A stretch of 64,000 nucleotides of DNA from assembly GCF_024508235.1 (NCBI RefSeq), contig NZ_CP101943.1, forward strand, positions 868,001-932,000, read 5' to 3'. Under the pieces are notes generated by a model, which saw nothing but the letters and a program-made list of their open reading frames with translations, had not been told where the DNA came from and searched no databases. This document shows, one piece after another, positions 1 to 8,932 of the stretch. Position 1 is the stretch's first letter. Every line of letters starts with the position of its first letter. The position numbers and the translations under genes were made by a program. This DNA is from Halococcus qingdaonensis (lineage in GTDB: Archaea; Halobacteriota; Halobacteria; Halobacteriales; Halococcaceae).

Positions 1-1
1 T

Positions 2-70
2 ATCAGAACCCGCTTCGCCGATCGGATCGACCGCATCTACGCGACCGAGCAGCCGGCGGCCGACGATTAG
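2..70 (+). CDS. 3' end of an unidentified gene
   Basis: An open frame enters from the left edge and stops at TAG (68-70), giving a 22-residue tail ending in EQPAADD. Acidic, polar C-terminal tails like this are common in haloarchaeal proteins. It converges on egsA, 39 bp away. The fragment is too short to name the product. Confidence 0.5.
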   Translation: MRTRFADRIDRIYATEQPAADD

Positions 71-109
71 CGGGCTCCCGACCGGATCGGTGGAAAAGCA
101 GGAAGCGGT

Positions 110-1177
110 CTACGACCGACCGATGACGCCCGTCGTCGTGGCGACCTCGCGGGCGGCGCTCTCGTTCATCCCGTTGCCGAGGATCGTGTAGCGGTCGCGG
201 ATCTCGTGGGCGCTCGTGAGCGCCTCGACGATCGCCGCGTCGTCGATGCCGAGTTCGGCGGCGGTCGTCGGCGCGCCGAGACCGGCGAGCGCGTCGCGGA
301 TGTTCGTCCATCTGCCCGCCTCGCCGCTGTGGAGGTACTCCGTCAGAATCGAGCCCACACCGACCTGGTGGCCGTGCAGCGCCGCGCCGGGGGCGATGCG
401 GTCGAGCTGGTGGCTGAAGAGGTGTTCGGCACCGCTGGCCGGTCGCGAGGAGCCGGCGATCGACATCGCTACCCCGGAGGAGACGAGCGCCTTGACGACG
501 ACCCAGGCTGACTCCTCCAGACCCTGCTTGATCGAATCGGCGTTGTCGACGAGCATCTCGGCGGTCATCTGACTCAGTGCGCCCGCGTACTCCGAATATT
601 CGACGTTCTGGAGGCGGTGGGCGAGCTGCCAGTCGCGGACAGCAGTATAGTTCGAGATGATGTCGGCGCAGCCGGCGGTGGTGAGCTCCCAGGGCGCGTC
701 GGCGATGATTTCGGTGTCGGCGACGACGGCGAGGGGCGGCTCGGCAGCCACGCTGTGGCGCGAGTCACCCTCGGGGACTGACCCACGCCCGGAGACGATG
801 CCGTCGTGGCTCGCGGCTGTCGGCACGGAGACGAACCCCATGTCGACCGAGTCGCTCGCCATCTTCGCGATGTCGATCGGTTTGCCGCCGCCGACGCCGA
901 CGAGAAAGCCCGCCTCCTCGGCGCGGGCGGTCTCGATGACGCGCTCGACGGCCTCGAAACTCGCCTGTTCGACGACGACCGTCGCCGGCTCCATGCCGTC
1001 CGTGGCGAAGTCGGCGACGACGCGCTCGCCGGCGACTTCGCGCGCCGTCGGACTGGTCACGACGAGTGGCTGGCCGGTCAGGTGGAGCTCGGCGATGGCC
1101 TCGGTCGTCTGCGGGAGCACGCCGTGGCCGACCACGACGTTGCGCGGCAGGCGGATCCACGTGGTCTTGTCGAACAT
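110..1177 (-). CDS. egsA: sn-glycerol-1-phosphate dehydrogenase
   Basis: 355 residues, the usual length for archaeal G1P dehydrogenase. The enzyme reduces dihydroxyacetone phosphate to sn-glycerol-1-phosphate with NAD(P)H, the step that sets the stereochemistry of archaeal lipids. Visible motifs are the nucleotide-binding GGGKPIDIAK (about 96-105), SHDG (123-126), the Asp in GCADIISN (about 172), GSSRPASGAEHLFSH (242-256) and HGHQVG (268-273). Asp172, His252 and His269 probably hold the catalytic zinc, as in the iron/zinc polyol dehydrogenase superfamily. It starts at ATG (1175-1177) and is followed head-to-tail, on the same strand further upstream, by an epimerase-like gene. This gene alone marks the DNA as archaeal. 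Confidence 0.96.
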   Translation of the reverse strand: MFDKTTWIRLPRNVVVGHGVLPQTTEAIAELHLTGQPLVVTSPTAREVAGERVVADFATDGMEPATVVVEQASFEAVERVIETARAEEAGFLVGVGGGKPIDIAKMASDSVDMGFVSVPTAASHDGIVSGRGSVPEGDSRHSVAAEPPLAVVADTEIIADAPWELTTAGCADIISNYTAVRDWQLAHRLQNVEYSEYAGALSQMTAEMLVDNADSIKQGLEESAWVVVKALVSSGVAMSIAGSSRPASGAEHLFSHQLDRIAPGAALHGHQVGVGSILTEYLHSGEAGRWTNIRDALAGLGAPTTAAELGIDDAAIVEALTSAHEIRDRYTILGNGMNESAAREVATTTGVIGRS

Positions 1178-1224
1178 GGCCCCTCTCGCCGCCGGGTCGC
1201 CAAACCGTTTGTCCTCCCGTCACC

Positions 1225-2199
1225 TCAGAGCGTATCGAGCACCGAGAGCACCCGCTCTTCGGCCTCGCGATCGGGACCGTTCTCGCGGCCGGTGCGATCG
1301 CTCGCGCGGTGCTCGTCGACCGTTCGTGCGAGCGCTTCCTGGATCGGTGTCGCCGTCCAGCCGAGCGTCGAGAGCCGGTGGGTGTCGAGTACGTGTGGGT
1401 ACGAGCGATACAGCGGGAAGTCGTCGAGCGCCAGATCGGCGGCAGCGAGTTCGCGCTCGTTGGCGGTCACGATATCCACCTCGGTGTCGAGCGCGTCGGC
1501 CGCGAGCTCGATCCATTCCGAGAGGATCGGCAGTCGGCGATCGCCGACGTTGTACGCCGCGCCGGGGGTGCCCTCCTCGGCGACGATCCGGAGCGCGCGG
1601 GCCACGTCCTCGACGAAGACGAGGTGGCGCAGACAGTCGCCGTCGCCGGGCACCAGCACGCGATCGTGGTTGTCGACCCGATCGAGCCAGTAGTCGAACC
1701 GTTCGGTGTAGTCGTGCGGGCCGTAGACCACTGGCGGGCGTACGCTCATCGCCGCCGCACCGTCGGCAGCGGCGTCGCTCACGACGCGGTCGATTTCGGC
1801 CTTTCGCGGCCCATAGGTCTCCTGTGAGTCGTCGGTCGCCTGCTCGGCGGTGCAGTCGTGGAGGGCGGTCTCGCCCTCGCGTTTGGGGATCTCCTCGCTC
1901 CCGTAGGCCGCGCCGCTCGAGATCACGACATACCGGCTGTCGTCGAACAGCTCGATCGCCGTTCGGGCCTCGTCGGGGTGGTAGGCCACGCAGTCGATGA
2001 CGACGTCGGGATCGCGCTCGGCGGCGCGTTCGAGGTCGGCCCTCTCGGTGCGGTCGCCCTCGACGTGTTCGACGCGCTCGTCGAACGGATCGTCGTGGGT
2101 GCCGCGATTGAACACCGTGACTCCGTACCCGCTGTCGAGCAGCTCGGTGACGGTGTGGCGGCCGATGAACCGCGTGCCGCCGATGACGAGTGCGTTCAT
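1225..2199 (-). CDS. NAD-dependent epimerase/dehydratase family protein
   Basis: 324 residues from the ATG at 2197-2199. The N terminus MNALVIGGTRFIGRH is a Rossmann nucleotide-binding loop of extended short-chain dehydrogenases. SSGAAYG and the catalytic-type YGPRK (Tyr-x-x-x-Lys) follow, then SVRPPVVYGP and HLVFVEDVARAL, typical of nucleotide-sugar epimerase or reductase relatives. The substrate cannot be read from sequence. Longer in-frame upstream starts exist, but the translation before MNALV is Ser/Arg-rich and not protein-like, and it would run into the divergent acetyltransferase gene, so this start is preferred. Confidence 0.85.
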   Translation of the reverse strand: MNALVIGGTRFIGRHTVTELLDSGYGVTVFNRGTHDDPFDERVEHVEGDRTERADLERAAERDPDVVIDCVAYHPDEARTAIELFDDSRYVVISSGAAYGSEEIPKREGETALHDCTAEQATDDSQETYGPRKAEIDRVVSDAAADGAAAMSVRPPVVYGPHDYTERFDYWLDRVDNHDRVLVPGDGDCLRHLVFVEDVARALRIVAEEGTPGAAYNVGDRRLPILSEWIELAADALDTEVDIVTANERELAAADLALDDFPLYRSYPHVLDTHRLSTLGWTATPIQEALARTVDEHRASDRTGRENGPDREAEERVLSVLDTL

Positions 2200-2311
2200 G
2201 CCGGAGCCACTCGTGGCCGGGACAAAAGTCGTCGGGAATCGGCGATGGTGCTCGTTCGTCAGGTCGATGAACGCACGGAACACTGATATTGTCGGACGAA
2301 ATGTGTCGGGT

Positions 2312-2833
2312 ATGCCCGGCCCGGTGTTTCTCGACGGCGAGCCGATCGCGCTCAGAACGCCCGCGGAGGAGGACGTCGAGTTCCTCCAGCGCAACATGAA
2401 CGACCCGCGGGTGCGTCGCCCGATCGGATCGGTCGGGCCGATGAGCGAGAGCGACGAGGAGGAATGGATCGAGAACGCCAACGAGGACGGTGTCTCGCTG
2501 CTCGTCTGCGTCGATGGCGAGCCGGTCGGCACGATCGGCCTCTCGGACGTGATGGATACCTGGGGCTGTGCGGAGATCGGCTACTGGCTGACGCCCGACG
2601 CATGGGGTGAGGGCTACGCGACCGAGGCGACCGCCCTGCTCGTCGAATACGGCTTCGACCAGCGCCGCCGCAACAAGATCGTCGCCCACGCCTTCGACTT
2701 CAACGCGGGCTCGCGGCGCGTGCTCGAGAAGGTCGGTTTCGTCGAGGAGGGCGTCTTCAGAAAGGAGGCGTTCGTCGACGGCGAGTTCGTCGACGTCCAT
2801 CGCTACGGCCTGTTGGCCGACGAGTACGAGTGA
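2312..2833 (+). CDS. GNAT family N-acetyltransferase (RimJ/RimL-like)
   Basis: 173 residues. It reads like the RimJ/RimL branch of GNAT enzymes, which move an acetyl group from acetyl-CoA to an N-terminal amine or small molecule. An N-terminal IALRTPAEEDVEFL strand-helix is followed by EIGYWLTPDAWGEGYATEA, the acetyl-CoA pyrophosphate-binding motif A (Q/R-x-x-G-x-G/A form), then NAGSRRVLEKVGFVEEG, the family's C-terminal signature. ATG at 2312 is chosen; a GTG three codons earlier is possible. It is divergent from the epimerase gene with 112 bp between the starts, and its stop lies 1 bp from the stop of the convergent acyl-CoA dehydrogenase. Confidence 0.88.
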   Translation: MPGPVFLDGEPIALRTPAEEDVEFLQRNMNDPRVRRPIGSVGPMSESDEEEWIENANEDGVSLLVCVDGEPVGTIGLSDVMDTWGCAEIGYWLTPDAWGEGYATEATALLVEYGFDQRRRNKIVAHAFDFNAGSRRVLEKVGFVEEGVFRKEAFVDGEFVDVHRYGLLADEYE

Positions 2834-2834
2834 G

Positions 2835-3974
2835 TCAGAGCCCGAGCTCGCGCCCGATGACGAGGTGTTGGATCTCCGATGTGCCCTCGCCGATCTCCAT
2901 CAGTTTGGCGTCGCGGTAGAACCGCTGTGGCGCGAAGTCGGTCGTGTAGCCGTAGCCGCCGAGCACCTGGACGGCGTCCTCGGCGACCTCTCGGCTGATC
3001 TCGCTCGCGTCGAGTTTCGCCAGCGCGCTCAGGCGGCCGACGTCACCGCCGGCGTCGTAGGTCGTCGCGGCCTTTCGCGTGAGGAGGCGTGCGCGCTCGA
3101 TCTTCCGATCCATGTCGACGATCGTGTTCCGCACGGCGTCGAACTCGGCGATCGGCTGGTCGAACTGCTCGCGCTCGGTGGCGTACGACTTCGCCGCCTC
3201 GTAGGCCCCCTGTGCCAGTCCGACCGAGAGTGCCGCGATCGAGATGCGTCCGCCGTCGAGCGTCTTCTTCGTCTGCTCCCAGCCCTCACCCTCCGCTCCC
3301 AGGAGGCGGTCTTCGGACAGTCGGACATCGTCGAGCTGGATCTCGCAGGTCGGGGAGGCGTTGAGCCCCATCTTGTCCCAGATCGTCGTGACCTCGAAGC
3401 CGTCGTCGTCCGGATCGACGATGAACGTCGAGATCCCGCCGTAGCCCGCCTCAGGATCGGTGACGGCTTTGACGAGCACGGAGCCCGCCTCGCTCGCGTT
3501 CGTGATGAACTGTTTGGTGCCATTGAGAACGTACTCGTCGCCGTCTCTCTCCGCGCGAGTGTCCATGTCGCTGGCGTCGCTGCCGCTGCTGGGTTCGGTG
3601 AGCGCCCAGCCGCCCATGTGCTCGCCCTCGGCCAGTGGGCGAAGCCATTCCTCCTTCTGTTCGTGCGTGCCGAACAGTTCGAGCGGCTTGGAGGCCAGCG
3701 AGACGTGCGCGGCGTACGAGAGCCCGATCGATCCCGAGACGCGCCCGAGCTCCTCGGTGACGAGCGAATACATGAGCTGATCGCCGCCGAGTCCCCCGTA
3801 CTCCTCGCTGATCGGGACGCCCATCACGTCGAGTATCCCCAGTTCGTCGAACACCTCGGCGGGAAAGCGGTGTTCGTCCTCGATCTCCTGGGCGAGCGGG
3901 GTGATCTCCTCCTCGCAGAACTCCCGGACCGTATCGCGCATCATCCGGTGCTCGTCGGGCAGGTCGAAATTCAT
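2835..3974 (-). CDS. Acyl-CoA dehydrogenase
   Basis: 379 residues, normal for the family. FAD-dependent alpha,beta-dehydrogenation of acyl-CoA in fatty-acid or branched-chain acid breakdown. Seen are the N-terminal helical domain, the FAD/substrate segment WALTEPSSGSDASD (about 120-133), TKQFITNA, the repeated helical domain with TEREQFDQPIAEFDAVR, and the C-terminal QVLGGYGYTTDF followed by IGEGTSEIQ, whose Glu is at the usual catalytic-base position. The start MNFDLPDEH fits the family N terminus better than an ATG 13 codons upstream. Substrate chain length cannot be assigned. Confidence 0.95.
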   Translation of the reverse strand: MNFDLPDEHRMMRDTVREFCEEEITPLAQEIEDEHRFPAEVFDELGILDVMGVPISEEYGGLGGDQLMYSLVTEELGRVSGSIGLSYAAHVSLASKPLELFGTHEQKEEWLRPLAEGEHMGGWALTEPSSGSDASDMDTRAERDGDEYVLNGTKQFITNASEAGSVLVKAVTDPEAGYGGISTFIVDPDDDGFEVTTIWDKMGLNASPTCEIQLDDVRLSEDRLLGAEGEGWEQTKKTLDGGRISIAALSVGLAQGAYEAAKSYATEREQFDQPIAEFDAVRNTIVDMDRKIERARLLTRKAATTYDAGGDVGRLSALAKLDASEISREVAEDAVQVLGGYGYTTDFAPQRFYRDAKLMEIGEGTSEIQHLVIGRELGL

Positions 3975-4070
3975 ACCGCCACTACGATGGCGGGAGGATA
4001 AAACCCTCGGCAACGATCATTGTCGATCACCGGACGCGAGGGTTTTACGCGCCCGTGTCCCAGTTCGGCC

Positions 4071-4868
4071 GTGGCAGTCCGCCGATTCGTCCGCGGTCAC
4101 GTCGAGTGGCCGCGCCTCGAAGCCGTCTGTCGGGAGGTCGCAGCCCGGTACGGGCAGTCGACCGTCCACGTGAACTTCCTCGACGGCGACAACTGGCTCT
4201 CGACGCCCTGCGTCGTCGACGATCGCTGGTTCGTCAAGATCATCAGCCCACAGAACGCGCTGGTCCACGCGCTGTTCACCGCCGGACGAAACCTCGGGAT
4301 GTTTTCGAGCGGCACCGAGGGCTTCTTCGAGCGCCTCGACAGCCCCCTGGAGATGGCCGAACACGAACTCGCCGCCACCCGCCGCATCCGCGATATCGGC
4401 GTCAACGCGCCCGAGCCGATCGAGGCGTTCAGTCACGGCGATCTCGGCGTGGTCGTCCTCGAATATCTGCCCGCGTTCCGGACGCTTGCGGAGCTCTCGC
4501 CGGCGGAGACGGCGGCGATCGCGCCAGACCTCGTCGCGTCGCTCGCACGAATGCACGCAGCGGGCTTCGGTCACGGCGATCTCCAGGCCGAAAACGTCCT
4601 CGTCGCCGACGGCGAACTCTACGTCATCGACGCGACGAGCGTGCGCGAGGACGCCTCCGTCGACGCGCGGTCGTACGATCTCGCGTGTGCGCTCGCGGTG
4701 CTCGAACCGACTCTCGGCGGGCGGGCGGCAGTCGACGTCGCCAGCGAGCAGTACAGTATCGAGGAGCTGCTCGCCGCCCGCGAGTTCGTCGATTTCGTCG
4801 GCGTGCGCCCCGACCACGATTTCGACGCCGCCGTTCTCCGTGCCGAGATCGAAAAGCGCGCGGCGTAG
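4071..4868 (+). CDS. RIO/lipopolysaccharide-kinase-like small protein kinase
   Basis: 265 residues from GTG at 4071. The C-terminal half carries a kinase catalytic loop, HGDLQAENVLV, followed by YVIDATSV, where the Asp of VIDAT takes the place of the DFG aspartate. RWFVKII contains the candidate ATP-anchoring Lys, and LEYLPAF is the hinge. This compact pattern matches RIO1- and Bud32-like archaeal kinases rather than large Ser/Thr kinases. The substrate is unknown. A TTG further upstream (4020) would add 17 unconvincing residues. It lies 57 bp before the aldehyde dehydrogenase on the same strand, so co-transcription is possible. Confidence 0.75.
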   Translation: MAVRRFVRGHVEWPRLEAVCREVAARYGQSTVHVNFLDGDNWLSTPCVVDDRWFVKIISPQNALVHALFTAGRNLGMFSSGTEGFFERLDSPLEMAEHELAATRRIRDIGVNAPEPIEAFSHGDLGVVVLEYLPAFRTLAELSPAETAAIAPDLVASLARMHAAGFGHGDLQAENVLVADGELYVIDATSVREDASVDARSYDLACALAVLEPTLGGRAAVDVASEQYSIEELLAAREFVDFVGVRPDHDFDAAVLRAEIEKRAA

Positions 4869-4924
4869 TCCCGGCCGGTCATGACCGGGAACAGCTATAC
4901 CCGAGCGTCGCCCCTGAACGGGGT

Positions 4925-6490
4925 ATGGCAGAGACCACGACACGCCGATCGCCGAGTGAGTTCGCCGACCTGCTCGGCCAGCTCCCGACGGATGCAGCGG
5001 ATCGCGAGTCGATCGTCGTCGAAGCGCCTGACACCGGCGACGAGCTCGGGACGGTGCCCGCCCACACCGCGGCGGACGTGCGCGCGGCCACCGAACGCGC
5101 CGCCGACGCACAGGCGTCCTGGGCCGACCGCTCGTTCGACGAGCGCGCAGCTGTCGTCGAGCGCTATCACGACCTCGTGCTCGACGAGCAGGCGGAACTG
5201 CTCGATCTCGTCCAGCGCGAGAGCGGCAAGAGCCGGCGCGCAGCCTACGAGGAACTGCTCGATATCGCCATCACGAGCCGGTACTACGCCTATCACGGCG
5301 ACGAACACATCCAGTCACGCCGGCGCGCGGGTGCGATTCCCCTGCTGACGAAGACCGTCGAACACCACCATCCGAAGGGCGTCGTCGGCATCATCTCACC
5401 GTGGAACTACCCACTCACGCTCGCGGTCTCGGACGCGATCCCGGCGCTGCTCGCCGGCAACGCCGTCGTACTCAAACCCGCGAAGGAGACGCCGTTCACC
5501 GCACTGCGCGCCGTCTCGCTGCTCCGTGAGGCCGGCCTCCCCGACGATGTCTTTCAGGTCGTCACCGGTCGTGGCTCGGAGATCGGGACGCCGCTCATCG
5601 AGAACTCGGACTATCTGATGTTCACGGGGAGTACGGAAACGGGTCGGACAGTCGCCGAACAGGCCGGCGCGAACCTGATCGACTGCTCGATGGAGCTCGG
5701 TGGGAAGAACCCGCTCCTCGTGTTCGACGACGCCGATCTCGGGAAAACCGTCGAGGGTGCGATCCGTGGCGCGTTCACCAACGCTGGCCAGCTCTGTATC
5801 TCGCTCGAACGGTTTTACGTCCAGTCGGGCGTTCGCGAGGCGTTCGAGCGACGGTTCGTCGATGCGGTCGACGAGCTCGAACTCGGGACGAGTCTCGACT
5901 ACGAGTCCGACGTCGGCTCGCTGGCCTCGGCCGACCAGCTGGAGAAGGTCGAATCCCACGTCGAGGACGCGCGTGAGAAGGGGGCGACGGTGCTCACGGG
6001 TGGCGAGGCGCGGCCCGACGTCGGCCCGTATTTCTACGAGCCGACGGTGCTCACCGACGTCACCGACGAGATGACGGTCGCGAACGAGGAGACCTTCGGC
6101 CCCGTCGTCGCCATCCACGAATTCGACGAGGTGGGCGAGGCCATCGAACTGGCGAACGACTCCGATCGCGGGCTGAACGCGAGCGTTTGGACCGAAGATT
6201 CCGACTTTGGCCATGCGGTCGCTCGCCGGATCGAGTGTGGCACCGTCAACATCAACGAGGGCTACGTGGCGACGTGGGCCTCGACCGACGCGCCGATGGG
6301 TGGGATGAAGGAGTCGGGGCTCGGCCGGCGACACGGCCGCGAGGGCATTCGCAAATACACCGATGCGCAGACGGTGGCCGAACAGCGCCTCGCACCGATC
6401 GCCGCCCCATCCGGCGTTCCCGAGGAGCTCTACACTGCAGGGATGACGGCCGCAATGCGCGTGCTGAAGCGGATTCCTGGGCTTCGATAG
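4925..6490 (+). CDS. Aldehyde dehydrogenase (succinate-semialdehyde-type)
   Basis: 521 residues. NAD(P)-dependent oxidation of an aldehyde to the acid. All catalytic landmarks are present: ISPWNYP with Asn161, LKPAKETP with the cofactor Lys184, FTGSTETG (about 233-240), MELGGKNPLLV with general-base Glu257, and NAGQLCISLER with nucleophile Cys291. The C terminus GGMKESGLGRRHGREG resembles haloarchaeal succinate-semialdehyde dehydrogenases, but substrate choice in this superfamily cannot be settled from motifs. ATG at 4925 sits just after a purine-rich stretch and opens a sequence without a signal peptide. Confidence 0.93.
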   Translation: MAETTTRRSPSEFADLLGQLPTDAADRESIVVEAPDTGDELGTVPAHTAADVRAATERAADAQASWADRSFDERAAVVERYHDLVLDEQAELLDLVQRESGKSRRAAYEELLDIAITSRYYAYHGDEHIQSRRRAGAIPLLTKTVEHHHPKGVVGIISPWNYPLTLAVSDAIPALLAGNAVVLKPAKETPFTALRAVSLLREAGLPDDVFQVVTGRGSEIGTPLIENSDYLMFTGSTETGRTVAEQAGANLIDCSMELGGKNPLLVFDDADLGKTVEGAIRGAFTNAGQLCISLERFYVQSGVREAFERRFVDAVDELELGTSLDYESDVGSLASADQLEKVESHVEDAREKGATVLTGGEARPDVGPYFYEPTVLTDVTDEMTVANEETFGPVVAIHEFDEVGEAIELANDSDRGLNASVWTEDSDFGHAVARRIECGTVNINEGYVATWASTDAPMGGMKESGLGRRHGREGIRKYTDAQTVAEQRLAPIAAPSGVPEELYTAGMTAAMRVLKRIPGLR

Positions 6491-6573
6491 TCGGATTCAT
6501 CCGATCCACAACTCGTTGCCCGATCCGGCGAGAAACGAAACGGGCAACCCCGGAGCACGGCTACACGCCCTCG

Positions 6574-7167
6574 ATGGCTGACGCCGACACCGAACCGTCC
6601 CGACCCATCCAGAAGGACTATCTCGAACGGGTCGCCGAGCGGCTCGAAAACTCCTACGACCTCGAACGCGATCGACCGGTCGGGGACACGACGTGGACGC
6701 TGTACGGCCGGTTCACGCTCGAACGCGAGAAGTATTTCCTCCATCCGACGGTCTCCTACGCCCGACACGACTCGGACGAACACCTCTTCGTCCGCCGGGT
6801 CGACGCGATCGACACCGACACCCTCGACACGGCGATCGATCTCGGCCACACCCTCGCCGACGACTGGATCGAGGCTGACGAGCGCCACTACAGCACCGAT
6901 TTCACGTTCGTCTTCGTCGCCCCGACGATCCCGGAAGCGGTCGCCGACCGCGTCGAGGGGTTCCGCGACCGAACGCTGCTCAAGTACGGCTACTACGGCC
7001 ACTACGAGGTAAATCTCGTCGTCGTTGCTCCTCGCTCCGAGGAGCTCGCCGCGAGCGAAAAGGCCGACGTCGCCGCGGCGTTTCGGACGTGGACGCCGCC
7101 CGTCACACGTGATCGTAGTCTCTTCGGCCGGCTCGCGGACACGATCTTCGGCCGAGCCGATCGATGA
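6574..7167 (+). CDS. Conserved haloarchaeal protein of unknown function
   Basis: 197 residues, acidic, no membrane segment or metal motif. Start ATG at 6574 gives MADADTEPSRPIQKDYLERV. Regular alternation of helix (YLERVAERLENSYD) and strand (TTWTLYGRFTLEREKYFLHP, STDFTFVFVAPTIPEAV, YYGHYEVNLVVVAP) suggests a compact alpha/beta fold. The charged Tyr-rich core looks conserved rather than random. I do not recognise a characterised relative. Its stop lies 14 bp from the stop of the convergent cstA remnant. Confidence 0.75.
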   Translation: MADADTEPSRPIQKDYLERVAERLENSYDLERDRPVGDTTWTLYGRFTLEREKYFLHPTVSYARHDSDEHLFVRRVDAIDTDTLDTAIDLGHTLADDWIEADERHYSTDFTFVFVAPTIPEAVADRVEGFRDRTLLKYGYYGHYEVNLVVVAPRSEELAASEKADVAAAFRTWTPPVTRDRSLFGRLADTIFGRADR

Positions 7168-7181
7168 CGAAAACGAGTCGA

Positions 7182-8405
7182 TTACCGGTCGGTGCCACCG
7201 TCGGCGGCGGTGACGTTCTGCCCACGGACGTCCCGGATGTTGCCGAGACCCTGCCGGAACAGCGCGAGCGCGAGCACCAGCAGGATCGTGCCAATGACGA
7301 TTTGGAGAGCGAGCGACCACGCTGCCGTCTCCGCGTTGCCGAGGATCAGCCCCTGATAGAGGTTCTGATAGAACTCGAGATAGACGAGCGCACAGACCGT
7401 CACGACCGACATCAACACCATCGGCACCCCGGTCGAGACGAGCTGTTTGCCGTCGTCCCAGTTCGCCAGCCAGACCGTCGCGGTGAGCAGCGCGAGCGCG
7501 GCGAGCAGCTGGTTCGCACTGCCGAACAGCTGCCAGAGCGGCGTCCACGTGCCCGAGGCGATCAGGACGTAGGCGACCAGACACTGGACGGCGCTGTTGG
7601 CGTAGCGGTTCGAGGCCACTTCCTGGGTCGTCGTTTCGGGCGTGCCGACGATCTCCTCGAAGAGATAGCGGCCGAGTCGGAGCGCGGTATCGGTCGAGGT
7701 GAGCAGGAAACTCACCATCACGAGCGCCATGAACGGTGCGCCGAAGCTCGCCGGGATCCCGAGGCTACTCAGGATCACGCCGCCGCCACCCGCGAACTTC
7801 GGGAGCGCGAGCCCGACACCGCCGGTCGCGTCGGCCGCGGTGACGCCCACGACCGCGACCGCCGACAGCGCGACGGTGGCGAGCAGCCCCTCGCCGAGCA
7901 TCCCGCCGTAGCCGATCAGGCGGGCGTCGGTCTCCTTGTTCAACTGTTTCGCGGTCGTCCCCGACGAGACGAGCGCGTGAAAACCGCTGATCGTCCCACA
8001 GGCGATCGTGACGAACAGCATCGGGAACAGCGGACTGGACGCCCCGAGCGTGCTGTTACCGCCGAACCCGGTGAACGCGGGGATGTTCGTCACGAGCGCT
8101 TCGTTCGCGGTGCCGAGCACCGTGCCGACGATGATCGCGACCAGCGCGCCGCCGACGCCAGCGTACAGCAGGAACGACGAGAGGTAGTCACGCGGTTGCA
8201 GTAGCGTCCAGACGGGCAGCACGCTCGCGATGAACGAGTAGACCAGCACGATCGGGATCCACTGGGTCTGTGTAAGCTGAATCGGAAAACGGAGCCCGAC
8301 GAAGACGCTGGCGAACGTCAGCGTCACGAACAGTACGGTGCCGGGGATGAAGGGGAGATCGAACTGGTAGAGATAGACGCCGAAGACGAGCGCGAGCGCG
8401 ATGTA
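7182..8405 (-). pseudogene. cstA: 5'-truncated carbon starvation protein (CstA) permease
   Basis: The frame encodes about 408 residues of a polytopic membrane protein matching the middle and C-terminal part of CstA peptide/pyruvate permeases. Recognisable pieces are the segment LLQPRDYLSSFLLY, the family-typical CGTISGFHALVSSGTTAKQL, then FGSANQLLAALALL near the C terminus. CstA proteins are normally about 550-700 residues, so roughly 200 N-terminal residues (several membrane helices) are missing. The break coincides with the left end of an IS630 element at 8405/8406. The apparent TTG start at 8417 lies inside the element. Transport function is very unlikely to survive. Confidence 0.88.
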
Positions 8406-8458
8406 GTGAGTCGTCAACTATAAACTGAAAATGCTATCTTACTGCGCATCAATACGGT

Positions 8459-8932
8459 ATGGCAATGAGCCAGTCAACGTACCCGATCGAGCTGACCGAA
8501 GAAGAACGCGACACTCTCAACGCGATCACATCCCACGGCGTTCACCGAGCACAGAAGATTACTCGTGCGCGCATCCTACTCCAAGCAGACGACGGCAAGA
8601 GTGACTCGGATATCGCCGAGTCACTCGGCTGTAGCCCAGCTACAGCGTGGCGAACCCGGAAAAAGTTCCACGAACGCGACCGGCTTGATGCCATCGAACG
8701 CAAAAATCCTGACCGCACCTACGAACGCAAACTCGACGGTGAGGACGAAGCTCATCTCATTGCCCTTGCTACCAGCGAGCCGCCCGACGGGCGCGCTCGC
8801 TGGACGCTCCGTCTTCTCTCCGACAAACTTGTTGTCCTCGACGAGATCGATCACGAATCAGTCTCTCACGAAACCGTGCGTCAAGTCCTCAAAAAAACGA
8901 GCTACAGCCTCACCGATCCAAGCAATGGGTGA
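8459..8932 (+). CDS. IS630 transposase, N-terminal (DNA-binding) frame
   Basis: 157 residues. LTEEERDTLNAI and HRAQKITRARILLQA lead into a helix-turn-helix, SDIAESLGCSPATAWRTRKKF, the DNA-binding half of IS630 transposases, followed by the TLRLLSDKLVVL and SHETVRQVLKK segments that precede the catalytic domain in one-ORF relatives. The frame ends at TGA (8930-8932). It contains a run of seven A residues (8891-8897) shortly before the stop, where a -1 shift would continue into the next frame as KKNELQPHRSKQWVIPP, the usual IS630 linker. Confidence 0.88.
   Translation: MAMSQSTYPIELTEEERDTLNAITSHGVHRAQKITRARILLQADDGKSDSDIAESLGCSPATAWRTRKKFHERDRLDAIERKNPDRTYERKLDGEDEAHLIALATSEPPDGRARWTLRLLSDKLVVLDEIDHESVSHETVRQVLKKTSYSLTDPSNG

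Noticed and set aside
4020..4070. Upstream TTG start for the small kinase
   Set aside because: The added 17 residues look unlike a haloarchaeal protein; GTG at 4071 gives a sensible start.
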